From Neurospora tetrasperma FGSC 2508 (lineage: Eukaryota; Ascomycota; Sordariomycetes; Sordariales; Sordariaceae): a stretch of 64,000 bases of DNA. Position 1 is the stretch's first letter. Each line of letters begins with the position of its first letter. This document shows, in pieces, positions 36,211-45,633 of this stretch. The DNA lies in assembly GCF_000213175.1 (NCBI RefSeq), contig NW_009799104.1:94114-158113 (forward strand). The letters run 5' to 3'. The position numbers were made by a program, and so were the translations under genes. The notes beneath the pieces were generated by a model that made no database searches, had not been told where the DNA came from, and was given only the letters and a program-made list of their open reading frames with translations.

Positions 36211-37230
36211 ATGCCTGACACGTCGCCTCACAAGTTCGGTCTTGGGGAGAGGTTGATGGACATCCCGCCTGTCTTCTACCTTCTCTTCAAAATTATCGAA
36301 GGAATTCTTTTTCCTCCCCAACCGTTCACCCCCCGCCTGGCAAGCAACTCCGACCGCCTTAGACCTGCATCTATCGATACTTGCAGTCCCACTGAACCTC
36401 AAGAAATATCCATCTACAACGACCACCGACGTACCATCGACGGCTGGCATGCCGTAATAGGGTGCATTCTTATCATCTTACTCTGCTATGCCCTCCGCTT
36501 CTCCGAAGACAAATGGAACATGAGCTCCCGGAAAGGGCGTTGGTCATACCGTCTCGACTGGATGAAAGAAGTCAACTACCCGCCTGAGACTCGCACTTTA
36601 GCCCCGATCATGGTTCCTTCACACCAAGAATACCGCCTCACCCAACGGCGCGAGGCGATAAGAGTACTCTTCATGGTTATGGTCACAACATGTGTGTGCC
36701 CGATCACGGAATATCTTTTGTGCACTAGGGCAGGTATTTCGGAACGATTGCATAACATTGTGCAAGGAAACGCAGCTGGAGAAGCATACGCTATGTTGGT
36801 GAATGGGCTTTTCCTGGTTTATCTGATCTTCAGATATGGTATTCTTCCTTGGTTCGTGACTGCGGTGGCTAGTGAGAGTATAGTCTTGACAATGCTCCCT
36901 CTGTACGGCGACGCGGAAAATGGAATGAGTGTCTGGGACAGATGGATTGAGAGGTGGATAAATGCACACCAGTTGGAGAATGCAGTGGAAGAGGCCCGGT
37001 ACATGGCCGCGATGAAAGATCTCGACCCAGGACCGCAGAACATGCCAACAGACTTCGGTCTCTTGGACTCCCATGTGCCTGAGTTGACGGTTGACGTATC
37101 CTGGCGTGACAAGTATAAAGGGTTTTCCTCAACCGAGTACTTTGCGGGCTTGAATGGAGAGAGAAGTGGCCCGTCGATTGTCACAGGTAGAGGTAGGTGG
37201 GAAGTGACTATGGTAACTTTGTATGCATAA
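36211..37230 (+). CDS. Membrane protein, tandem paralogue 1
   Basis: 339 aa, no intron needed. It shares with the 38163 gene an N-terminal FGLG, a central REAIRVLF versus REATRLLF segment followed by CPITEYL versus CPIADCL, and VWDRWIERWI versus IWDRRIERWV. Hydrophobic stretches near residues 80-95 (VIGCILIILLCYALRF), 148-170, and 200-235 suggest at least three or four membrane passes. No known family recognised. The gene pair with its repeated upstream element indicates a local tandem duplication that has diverged strongly in coding sequence. Confidence 0.72.
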   Translation: MPDTSPHKFGLGERLMDIPPVFYLLFKIIEGILFPPQPFTPRLASNSDRLRPASIDTCSPTEPQEISIYNDHRRTIDGWHAVIGCILIILLCYALRFSEDKWNMSSRKGRWSYRLDWMKEVNYPPETRTLAPIMVPSHQEYRLTQRREAIRVLFMVMVTTCVCPITEYLLCTRAGISERLHNIVQGNAAGEAYAMLVNGLFLVYLIFRYGILPWFVTAVASESIVLTMLPLYGDAENGMSVWDRWIERWINAHQLENAVEEARYMAAMKDLDPGPQNMPTDFGLLDSHVPELTVDVSWRDKYKGFSSTEYFAGLNGERSGPSIVTGRGRWEVTMVTLYA

Positions 37231-38162
37231 TAGATGTAGGATTCTAGCCAATCACAGCACGTATTTTATGCGAAGCCCATGCACTGTGCATGCTCTGATC
37301 ACGAACAACAACCTCGTTGCTCTCGACAACCAGCAAGTCAACGTGTATGATTACGATTCCAGGACAACGCGGCATCACTTCTGCCATTCTTATCTGACTC
37401 GATCTTTTCAACATCCTAGCCTGTCCTACCTGCCGTCTCGAACGGAGGTACCGGCCATTCTTCGCTTGTGCTTCAAACGACCCATGGATGTCGATAAAAC
37501 AACACTGATCATCACCAGGGTGACCATCCGAGTATCGGCTAGCCACTCAAAATGTTTATGACGCGTGATCTTGGTCACCCAGAGCAGCCGGTATGGGGGT
37601 GAGGCTCGCAACTGACAACGAAATTTGTAACCATTCTCGATTCTAGTCTGGTCCCGAAACAATCAAGACCCCATCGCAATTGCCCTCGTTAAACAGGATA
37701 TGGAAAAATCGACACTCGAGCACAACGAGCCGCGTCCGCGACAGGATAACCATGGAATCCATCTCCCGAAAACATTCACGAATCGGATCAAGCAATTGGC
37801 CTCGTCTGCATCTAAGCGCCAAGCCCTTGATGCCCAAGGCCAACTCAGGTCTCCTGCACGAGGCCGACCGTGTTGACGGCCGCCATGCCCCACCCGTCGT
37901 TTGCAGCTCGGTATGGCAGTCTACCGATTGAAGTTTTTGCATTTAAGCCAGGCTAGGCGGGACTTTCGAATTCCTGACACAAATTAGGCCGGTTCCCGAT
38001 CAATGTTTTCCTCCATTTCACATGCTTTCTTTCCTCTGCTTTTTTTCTGCTGCTGGAGAGTACCTGACACCCGCATGGTTCGCTTTCTGAAGATTTCCAT
38101 CGACTCGCAACCTAATCTTCTCACCTATCCAGCCACTTCCAACACTTTGACAGCACGCTAAA
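37231..38162. other. Intergenic region between the tandem paralogues
   Basis: 932 bp containing the second repeat copy (37802-37911). A CT-rich leader precedes 38163. Nothing else is recognised. Confidence 0.5.
37802..37911. repeat. Intergenic repeat, copy 2 (about 110 bp)
   Basis: Partner of 35912-36024 in the same orientation. A 2-nt deletion next to CTGCACGAGG and other changes interrupt the minus-strand reading frame that is open in copy 1, so coding function is not conserved between copies. Confidence 0.7.
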
Positions 38163-39215
38163 ATGGCCTATCCACTATGTCTTGGACCCAGTACTCCTTA
38201 CAACTTCGGCCTCGGTTCCGACTTCCAGATTGCCCTTATCCAACCTTTTCTCTACTTCTTCTTGGCAGTCCTTCTTGACATCGCTCCACGGGAAGTGACT
38301 CCGAAACCCCAAAGTCTAACAGGGACGGCCTCTCTCGACACTGGCAGTCTCACTCAGCCCGACGAACTGCTCGCCTCTCTCGCCCAAAGTCGTAACGAAA
38401 CCCGGGTGAAGGCAGCTTGCATATCCCTACTCTTCACCGTCCTACTATGTTTTTTTTCCCACCAACTAGACTTCATGTGGCATGACCCCCATGCCTTCCA
38501 TTCTCGCCACGGCCCGGTCCCCTCCTTTACCAAAAACGGGTTGTTTGATTCGGATCCGATCCCGGCGCCTGATGATTACGCCGTGACCAAAAGCCGAGAG
38601 GCAACGCGGTTACTCTTTGTGGTGGTCATCTCAGGGGTGCTCTGCCCCATTGCAGACTGTTTGTGTAGGCACGGAGATGGAGGACTTGTGTGTCCAGACG
38701 ATTGGGAGTCACGTTTACTCCGGTCAGACTTTGGAAGATTCATAGCTGACGAGGTATACGACTCATTTGTGCTATCTCAGTCTGGGTATGACGGGATGAT
38801 GCATGTGATGAAAGCCATCATGTTTCTTGTGCGTATAGTGTTTCCGTGCATGGCTACGGCGGCGACCACTATAGCGTTAGCGTTTGCGACTTTTGGGAGG
38901 AGGCATGGCGTGGTGGACATATGGGATAGGAGGATTGAGAGGTGGGTGGTTGCTTTCGCACTGGAGAGGTCTTACGCGAGGCTGGATGAGTGGAGGATTT
39001 TGTGGCAGAGGGGGGACCAGGGGAGGAGCATGCAGGCTGTTCTGAACGAGGTGGACATGGGCGAGAGGAATAAGGAGACGATTGTTTGGCGGAGGGGGAT
39101 GAAGGAGGGCAGGGGGTATGGACCTGATTATTGGTTGCCGAGGGAGAAAGAACCGCAAAGGCCATTCCAGTTCTCAAGCGCCGTGGACGAGGACGCATAT
39201 CGCTATGTAGGCTGA
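38163..39215 (+). CDS. Membrane protein, tandem paralogue 2
   Basis: 350 aa, single exon. Homologous to the 36211 gene: FGLGSDFQIALIQPFLYFFLAVLLDI at the N-terminus parallels FGLGERLMDIPPVFYLLFKIIE (read in pieces), then REATRLLFVVVISGVLCPIADCL and IWDRRIERWV. Four hydrophobic segments are visible, at about residues 25-45, 85-105, 155-175 and 210-240. The C-terminal 90 residues are charged. Unknown family and function; the presence of two diverged neighbours suggests lineage-specific expansion. Confidence 0.72.
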   Translation: MAYPLCLGPSTPYNFGLGSDFQIALIQPFLYFFLAVLLDIAPREVTPKPQSLTGTASLDTGSLTQPDELLASLAQSRNETRVKAACISLLFTVLLCFFSHQLDFMWHDPHAFHSRHGPVPSFTKNGLFDSDPIPAPDDYAVTKSREATRLLFVVVISGVLCPIADCLCRHGDGGLVCPDDWESRLLRSDFGRFIADEVYDSFVLSQSGYDGMMHVMKAIMFLVRIVFPCMATAATTIALAFATFGRRHGVVDIWDRRIERWVVAFALERSYARLDEWRILWQRGDQGRSMQAVLNEVDMGERNKETIVWRRGMKEGRGYGPDYWLPREKEPQRPFQFSSAVDEDAYRYVG

Positions 39216-39636
39216 TGATATGGCCCGAAAGCAGTAAGGAGAGTTATCTGGAGGCTCTCAATGTATTGTTCACCGCAGAATTTGGACAAATGCAGTGGTC
39301 ACCATAGGCAATCGAGCGAATCGAATCGAGGTTTTCTCATGCTGGGATCATGCATAGGAGCGTCGCACTGAACCGTTGTCAACATGAAGATGCAAGAACG
39401 TGGCACGGTAGACTGAAGGGATTGAGAATGAGAGTTGTATGACGATCGGTGTAACAGCCGAAGGATGATAAAGAGGTGTAGTCCGAGATGTTCGAGGTCG
39501 AATTTGTTCTTCTTTCTTCTCGTGATTTTGCTTGCGATTTTAGCTTGATCATTTTCTACGCGCATTTTGACCAGAAACGGGAACAGAAGAAGTCGTTGGG
39601 AGTGGATATCGAAAGCAAGAAGAACAATACCAGAAA
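39216..39636. other. Intergenic, upstream of the methyltransferase gene
   Basis: 421 bp between the tandem paralogue 2 stop and the methyltransferase start, both on the plus strand. Unique sequence; no repeat or RNA gene seen. It presumably contains the methyltransferase promoter. Confidence 0.45.
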
Positions 39637-40781
39637 ATGACAGCGGAAGCGGCAGTAGAACCAATCCAAGTCGTAAGTCTCGTCAACTCACTCATGGAAC
39701 CCTCGAGACAACCAAAAGAATTAACGGTGCCGTTCGTACAAGGACCATGATGTGGTTGGCAATCTCAGCCTCGACGACAGTGAGTCTGTCAGAGATTCCG
39801 AGTCTCTCTACGGCTCAACACAATCTGTCACGGCCAGCATCTACGAATACCGCGACGTCCATGGCCGCCTATATCAAGCATCCAAAACAACAGAGTACAT
39901 CTTCCCTGTAGACGAACAACACCTCCAAGGCTACGACCTAGCGTGCGTTTCTCCTTCCTGCCATCCTCCAGGCCAAAACATTGACGAATTCCAGCCACGA
40001 ATACATGCTCATCCTCTTCTCCAACAAATTTCACCTCGCACCCATCTCCAACCCGCAAACCATCCTCGACATCGGCACCGGCACCGGCAACTGGGCCATC
40101 GACATGGCTACCGAGATTCCCTCGGCATCCGTAATCGGCACCGACATCTCCGCCGTACAACCCACCTTTGCGCCGCCCAACGTGTCCTTCCAGATCGACG
40201 ACGCCCAGCTCGACTGGACATTTGAACCTAACCACTTTGACTTTATCCACTGCCGCTTCCTCTACGGCGGCATCGACGACTGGGCCAAACTCTACCGACA
40301 GGCTTACACGCACTTGAAACCAGGCGGCTGGTTCCAAAACGTTGAAATCGACATTGAGACCTTATCGGAGAACCCCAAAGTCCAGAATGATCAGAACCAC
40401 GTCTTCAAAACATGGTGTCAACTCTTTTGGGCTGTGGGGGACAAGACGGGTCGGACCATGCGGATTGGTAGGGATGGAACGATGGAACGGTTGATGAAGG
40501 AGCAAGGGTTTACAGAGGTGGTGCACAAGAGCTACAAGGTGCCGATTGGGGCGTGGGCGAAGGACAGGAAGCTGAAGCAGGTGGGGTTGCTGAATTGGCA
40601 TTATATTGATCAGAGCTTGGATGGGTTTGCGGTGTATCCGATGGGACAAGTGTTGGGATGGAGCAGGGAGGAGGTGGGTGAGTTGGTGGATAGGATGAGG
40701 AGAGCGATTAGAGACGTGAGGAGTCTGAGTTATTATACGGTGAAGGTGGTTTATGGGAGGAAACCGGAGGCGGGGCAGTAA
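39637..40781 (+). CDS. LaeA-like S-adenosylmethionine-dependent methyltransferase, three exons
   Basis: Exons 39637-39672, 39743-39942 and 39995-40781 give 340 aa. Intron 2 (GTGCGT...CAG) joins GYDLA to HEYMLILFSNKFHLAPI, which fits the family. The SAM-binding motif I is ILDIGTGTGNWAIDMA (about residues 102-117), then GTDISAVQP, the post-I acidic DDAQLDW, FDFIHCRFLYGGIDDW and LKPGGWFQNVE. This is the Methyltransf_23/LaeA-like group, large in fungi and often linked to secondary metabolism or development. No biosynthetic cluster is visible here, so a global regulator role is not implied. Exon 1 and the AAG acceptor of intron 1 are the least certain part. Confidence 0.85.
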
Positions 40782-41155
40782 TATGTGGCATCATCCCGTC
40801 TGGATACATGGCACATGGATGGATACCTCTACATGCCCGGCTCATGGATCATGATGGCAACTGTGAGATCCCGACTCCATGCAATGGAGGTTTTTTCCTT
40901 GTTAAAGTTTGGAGAATTTCTTCCGTGCCCACAGATGCCCAGTTTGCAATCCTTCAAGGGAGGAAGGAAGGCTCGGTGACGGCACCTGCCATCCAATCTA
41001 GCAATTAGGTTCCGTTTGGTCGCCTGCCTGCCCGGCTCTGTGGCGCATCCACTCCTGTTCCTCCTTCTGCCACAAATTGGAATTTTTCGTGTTAATTTCT
41101 ATCCTCCTTACAAGAGTTCTTTGAAAGTTATCTGCCATCCCAATTCAGCCGAACC
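40782..41155. other. Intergenic, upstream of the kinase-like gene
   Basis: 374 bp between the methyltransferase stop and the kinase-like start, both on the plus strand. No repeat, RNA gene or further reading frame supported. Confidence 0.45.
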
Positions 41156-42607
41156 ATGAAGAATCCCCAGGTCGCCGCCATGTCGGAACCCTATCAGCCT
41201 CGTCAATTCGTCGAGAACGTTCGTAGATGTCGCGAGAAGATTCGAAGGCTCGGGCGCGAACTTCTACCTCCCGAAGATCTGGTGCCCGACTTCTTCATGC
41301 GAGAACCGATCCAAGTAACGACACCCGCGCGTACCCCGTCGCCCCTGCAACCAGCATTGCAACCTGTGCCCCAGTCCTCAACTCCCGGCGGCTCCAAAGA
41401 GCAGATTGCTGAGGAGGTATCCACGAAAGAAGAAGAAAAGGAACAGCGTCGCAAGTCAAATGGGTCGCAACCCGAAATCCTCGTTGCCATTCAACAGCGC
41501 ATCAATCATTTGGAGGAGCAAAAGTCGTGGCCGGTAGTGCCCCGACAACCACAAGAAATCACATCGTTCAAGGACGCACTCGAGGTGCCCTTGCAAGTAG
41601 TGGGATCAAAAGCGACAGACGTTGGATCCCCGGGTACCATCACCCTGATGCAGCACTTCTATGACCACATGATCATAGCCTACAAGAACTCAAGGGCCGA
41701 TATCGAAGAATTTTTTACTGCTGACCCTGATCGCATATTTGAAAAGTTTCAATCAATGTCGGTCGAAGACCAATGGCGAGCTTTTCCAATGATACAAGCT
41801 TACGTATCCAAAGTGAGCATACTGCGTACCGCTACAAAGACCACGAATCCTCGTCACAAACCCAGGTCCTTTGCTGTGCTCGGCGGACCAGGCTCGGGGA
41901 AATCTACCATCTGCGCAACATGGGCCAAGCTGGATGGCGGCGTTATGCACATTGCTATTGGAGACATCTTGCGTAGCGAGGCAAAGCGACCTGACAGCCC
42001 GTATGCCGAAGTCCTTAAAGCCAATCTTGCAAAAGGCGCAATCGGCGATCCGGAGATGACAGTCGGTCTCATCAAGGACTACATCCGCACCAGGATACGC
42101 AGCGCAACCGGGCCTATCCACACCTATCTTCTCGACGGTACGTAAGCAGTTCACACTTCGAACAACGTTTGCCGTGGCCTATTGACACCTTGAACAGGAT
42201 TCCCTCGCGCTGTTGCGTCAGCCCAATACTTTGAGCGGACCGTCGGTCCCATCAGCAAGGTCATTGTCCTCGATATACCCGAGGCGACTCTCATAGATCG
42301 ATGTCTCCAGCGAAACCGGTCTGATGACAATCATGATGCCATCCGAGAACGCATCCGCGTTTACAACACCAAGTCGGCCGAGGTTATCTCTGCTTATGCG
42401 CTTCGTGGCAAAGTCTCCCTATTGAGCGAGCCGTCTGACTGGTCAATAAGGACTTGGGCAGGATATTGGACCATGGAATTGAATCATAAATTGTCCTATA
42501 GCGTGGAAGTCGGACAAGATGTGATTCTACATGCTGTTGCCTGCGGGCTCCTCATATGGGAGCTCTGTGTCATACGCGACGACTGCACCGAACTAAATCC
42601 TCGTTGA
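41156..42607 (+). CDS. Adenylate kinase/UMP-CMP kinase-like protein with long N-terminal extension
   Basis: Exon 1 41156-42137 and exon 2 42198-42607, intron GTACGT...CAG, 463 aa. The splice rebuilds LLDGFPRA, the family DGFPR motif. P-loop GGPGSGKST is at residues 243-251, followed by IAIGDILRSEAKR...GAIGDPEMTVGLIKDYI, the NMP-binding part. VIVLDIPEATLIDRCLQRNRSDDN and IRERIRVYN correspond to the LID-flanking region of short-LID (UMP/CMP kinase type) enzymes. About 240 N-terminal residues are unusual: a charged, Pro-rich region without a recognised domain. The C-terminal 50 residues are also atypical and Trp-rich. The catalytic core looks intact. A divergent, perhaps regulatory, nucleotide monophosphate kinase is the best reading. 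Confidence 0.82.
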
Positions 42608-44017
42608 GAGAGTTTGGGCTTTGCGTTGACGTGGGCTTGGTACTTCTACCTTGTGGAGGCCTGATATGGGGAATGAAGGACACATTCGGAGAATGGAATA
42701 CAACAGCGATGAGTTAGCGGTGGGTGGGCATGATTTCACGCGATTGTGACAAGTGGTAGAGGCCATCACGGCTGACAGAATGGAGATGACTTAGACGAAG
42801 ACGGTATAGGATAGAAGCAGATTCAGCGAACTATAAATGTAGGCTCTGATGTCCAGGACGTGCTCTTCGATGAACATGTTGGCTGTGTTGTAGCCGGAGT
42901 ATCTTATAGGGCCACCTAGTGAGCGGGTGCCGCCGGGGTGGTCTTCTATGTGATCTGTATGGTCTTGTGAGCGCCAGTCCCATCGTATCCAGGCAGATTG
43001 CCAACTGGGATGCATCCCCTCCTCCTTGGAAATCTGCCCGCTACCCCCCAAGGTTTTTGGTCAGGAACAACGCCCAGTAACAGGTTTGCTCGCGGATGCA
43101 CCAAGACTCAATTTATCACGCAGCCGGCATGTACGTGGTCCCTCTAGAAAGCTCACACATGTACCTACAGCATAACATGCACAGAAGCAAAAGCAAGAAG
43201 GAGGGGAATCCAGAGTGGTTTACCGCAAAGACTCGGGGCGTTGGGTTTTAGGATCCCAGGAAACCAGGCATAATCTGTAAGCATTCAGCAACATTTATGC
43301 CCACCAAAATTTCCATGCAGGACGGTGATTCTGAATGTCCCTACCCTCCAGCGCCCTTGGAAAAAATAGGTGTGAAAAGGCAGAATATTGAAGAATCGAA
43401 TTTACAGTACTCCGGGGGGGCAACACGCCTCCCCCACTAAAATTTGCGGGCATAAAATGTACAGAATCGAGCATATGTATGTCTAATTATGCCTGATTTC
43501 CTGGGATCCTAAAACCCAACGCCCCGAGTCTTTGCGGTAGTGGAGTTGGTCACGGCACTCGCAGGAAAAGAGTAAGTAGAGGTATGTCAATGAACGGTTG
43601 ACTCGTAGCTGCAATGGTCTGGTTTTGATGTTCTATCAGCAGCAATGCAGTCACTATTTGTCTAACCCGTCCTTTTCTTTTCTGCCTTCGAGGCATCATC
43701 ATGACCTTCCATTTCTCCCTTCTTCTATCATTAACCGTTGTCCAGATGTGTGATGTGATCTATTGCCTATTCTTCTTCTGTTCCAACGCCTCGCTAAGAC
43801 AAATGCTTCCATGCTGAACTCCATTCCAAACCGCGCCTCTACCATAAAGTCTCGCTGTCGCTGCTTACCTTTACCGTCGTGACCTACAGAAAGAGAAACC
43901 GTGCAAGCAAAAGAAGGGGATGAGTGCTGCAGATAGAGGTACTCTAGGTACGAAAATGTCAGGTCGTAATGTCCAACCAGACCCAGTCAACAGACAAGCC
44001 CCATCTTACCTATCCAA
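42608..44017. other. Intergenic region between convergent genes, containing a MITE
   Basis: 1.4 kb after the kinase stop. Apart from the inverted-repeat element at 43223-43537 no gene is supported. A minus-strand 86-aa frame (42791-43051) has no recognisable features. Confidence 0.5.
43223..43537. mobile_element. MITE-like inverted-repeat element flanked by TA
   Basis: 315 bp with 52-bp terminal inverted repeats (43223-43274 and 43486-43537) that differ at one base only, a C/T transition. The ends are CCGCAAAGACTCGGGG. A TA dinucleotide flanks each side (43221-43222, 43538-43539), as for Tc1/mariner-type insertion. Weaker complementarity continues inward (CATTTATGCCCAC versus GCGGGCATAAAATG), and the centre has a GGGGGGG...CCTCCCCC hairpin. 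No coding capacity. Not RIP-mutated, and probably too short for RIP. Confidence 0.85.
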
Positions 44018-44710
44018 CTAGGCAGGCACCTCCTTTCCAGTTAGATACTCAATGTTCATAACCTTGTGATCAGTCGGGTTAGCGATCGATACCGCAGCAC
44101 CGCTACCTAAGGCATGCGGACAAGTAGCCTGATTGGCACCAGCAGCCAAGGTACACTTCTCATCATAACCTGTATGACACAAAGAATCGTTGATGTTCCA
44201 CAGCTGGTAGTTCTTTCCCACCCAAGTATCGCGAGAAAGGCAAGAAGACAGAAAATTCATGGAGTTTGCGCCCATAAGCGGAAGTTTGCCGGAGCCATCG
44301 GTGATCAAAGATTTGCAGTTGTCCGCTGGAAGGTACTGGTAGTGGACCTCACCCATGGCGCCTCCGGCGATGGCGGTGCCAGGTGCAGCGGGATGGCCTG
44401 TGGCGAGGTAGTTCCACGCATCGTAGCTAATGTCGTGGGCGCCGCCGGAATGGTCGATGCGCAGGAGAGTGACGCTGCGGCCGTTGGTGACGTTGGTGAG
44501 CTTGACGCAGAGGTTGTCGCAGTCGACTTCGTCGGGCCAGTAGGCTACGCGATTGGTGTTGATTTTGCAGCCGAGAACTCCGATCGAGAACGAAAAGAAG
44601 GAGTGAGGGGTCACGTCGAAGAGAGAGCCAGAGCCAGAAGACTGGCGCTTGTCGTTGGTATGAGAGCCGGGAGTGTCAACGGGAGAGTGAAGACCGAGCA
44701 GAGTTGGGAA
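44018..44710 (-). pseudogene. Secreted protein gene with its 5' end lost at the RIP-block border
   Basis: The reading frame is open from 44710 to the stop at 44018-44020 (230 codons) but has no ATG upstream of the conserved region. It is closed by an in-frame TAA at 44711-44713, exactly where the TAGTAC repeat begins, and no AG acceptor lies between that TAA and the coding sequence, so an upstream exon cannot be joined. The visible part starts with the end of a signal or propeptide (FPTLLGLHSPVD...), a KR Kex2-like site, then a mature domain with paired Cys (DCDNLC, GCKINTN, SCLS, CHTG, KCTL, TCP) and SGGAHDIS. It resembles a conserved fungal secreted protein, perhaps double-psi beta-barrel; that fold is a guess. 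The 5' end and probably the promoter were removed by the repeat block. Confidence 0.7.
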
Positions 44711-44834
44711 TTAGTACAGTACTAATTAGTAGTACTAGAGTACTAGACTTTAGTACTAGTACTAGTACTAGACTAGACTAGTACTAGTACTAGACTAGTA
44801 CTAGACTCTAGTATACTAAAAATACTAATTTCCA
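44711..44834. repeat. TAGTAC/TACTAG simple-repeat tract, first block
   Basis: Dense tandem TAGTAC, ACTAGT and CTAGA units at the border between unique DNA and the RIP block. Similar units recur at 45093-45180 and 54179-54240. Confidence 0.85.
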
Positions 44835-45092
44835 AAAATTAATATTTTCGAACTGTACAAACTGTGTGTGTAGTATATAAAAGTAAACAAGTAAGAAGAT
44901 AGTATCCTTACTTAGTAAAGATTCTTCTTTATTTAGTTATAGTATTTTGATTTTAGATTTTTAAAAAAAAAATAAAATAATTAATTAAAGAAAAATAGAA
45001 ATAACTTTCTAATAACAAATATACAATCTATAAATTTCACTATTATATACTATAATTGAAATATATGTTAAATCTTCTATTTTAAATATTAT
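44835..45092. other. AT-rich DNA between simple-repeat tracts
   Basis: Very AT-rich sequence without a recognisable element. It keeps a few TG/CA dinucleotides, so RIP is less clear than beyond 45181. Confidence 0.5.
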
Positions 45093-45180
45093 TAAAATAC
45101 TAATTAGTACTAGAGTAGTACTAGAGTAGTACTAGAGTAGTACTAGAATAGTACTAATTAGTATTTTAGTAGTACTAATT
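45093..45180. repeat. AGTACTAGAGT-type simple repeat, insertion target of element A
   Basis: Four tandem TAGTACTAGAG units followed by TAATTAGTATTTTAGTAGTACTAATT. The last five bases (TAATT, 45176-45180) are repeated straight after the 3' LTR of element A. Confidence 0.8.
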
Positions 45181-45633
45181 TGTTAGGATGCTAAAGGACC
45201 ACCGCCTCGGGCACTAGGACCCGGCCGGTATAGGTATAGACGGAGACTCAGGACCGCCGGGGATAGAATACTACAATACTACAATACTAATATTCTTAAT
45301 TATCTTACTAAACTCTTGCCTAAGAGTATTAGAACGACCAATACTTCCCTTCGCCTTACTAACTTCGAATTTAAAAATATTAAAATATTTAATAAAATAA
45401 GGTTATTAAGGTAACGCTCTAGCGCCGTATTATAACAGTATACTAATCGGGAGTTCTATAATTATTAGTTACAATAGAATAGAATTTATATAAATATAAA
45501 AGTAGTCCGAATAGACGTCCTTTATTATAATTAATAACTATTAATATATTTTTAAATTAATTTTTAATTTAACGTTTTCTACGTATAGCCGTAATTATAA
45601 TTACTTTAACTTACCTTCCCTTATATCCTAATA
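45181..45633 (+). repeat. 5' LTR of element A
   Basis: 453 bp, same length as the 3' LTR. It contains TATAAAAGTAGTCCGAATAGACG, a likely TATA box and start region shared with the other LTR copies. The first 80 bp keep more CA/TG than the rest. Confidence 0.9.

Noticed and set aside
36819-36827. Seventh exact ATCWGATAA match
   Set aside because: Lies inside the coding sequence of a membrane protein. One such match is expected by chance in the normal-composition part of the window.
44114-44725. 203-aa plus-strand frame
   Set aside because: Antisense shadow of the secreted-protein gene, which has the clearer Cys pattern and Kex2 site.
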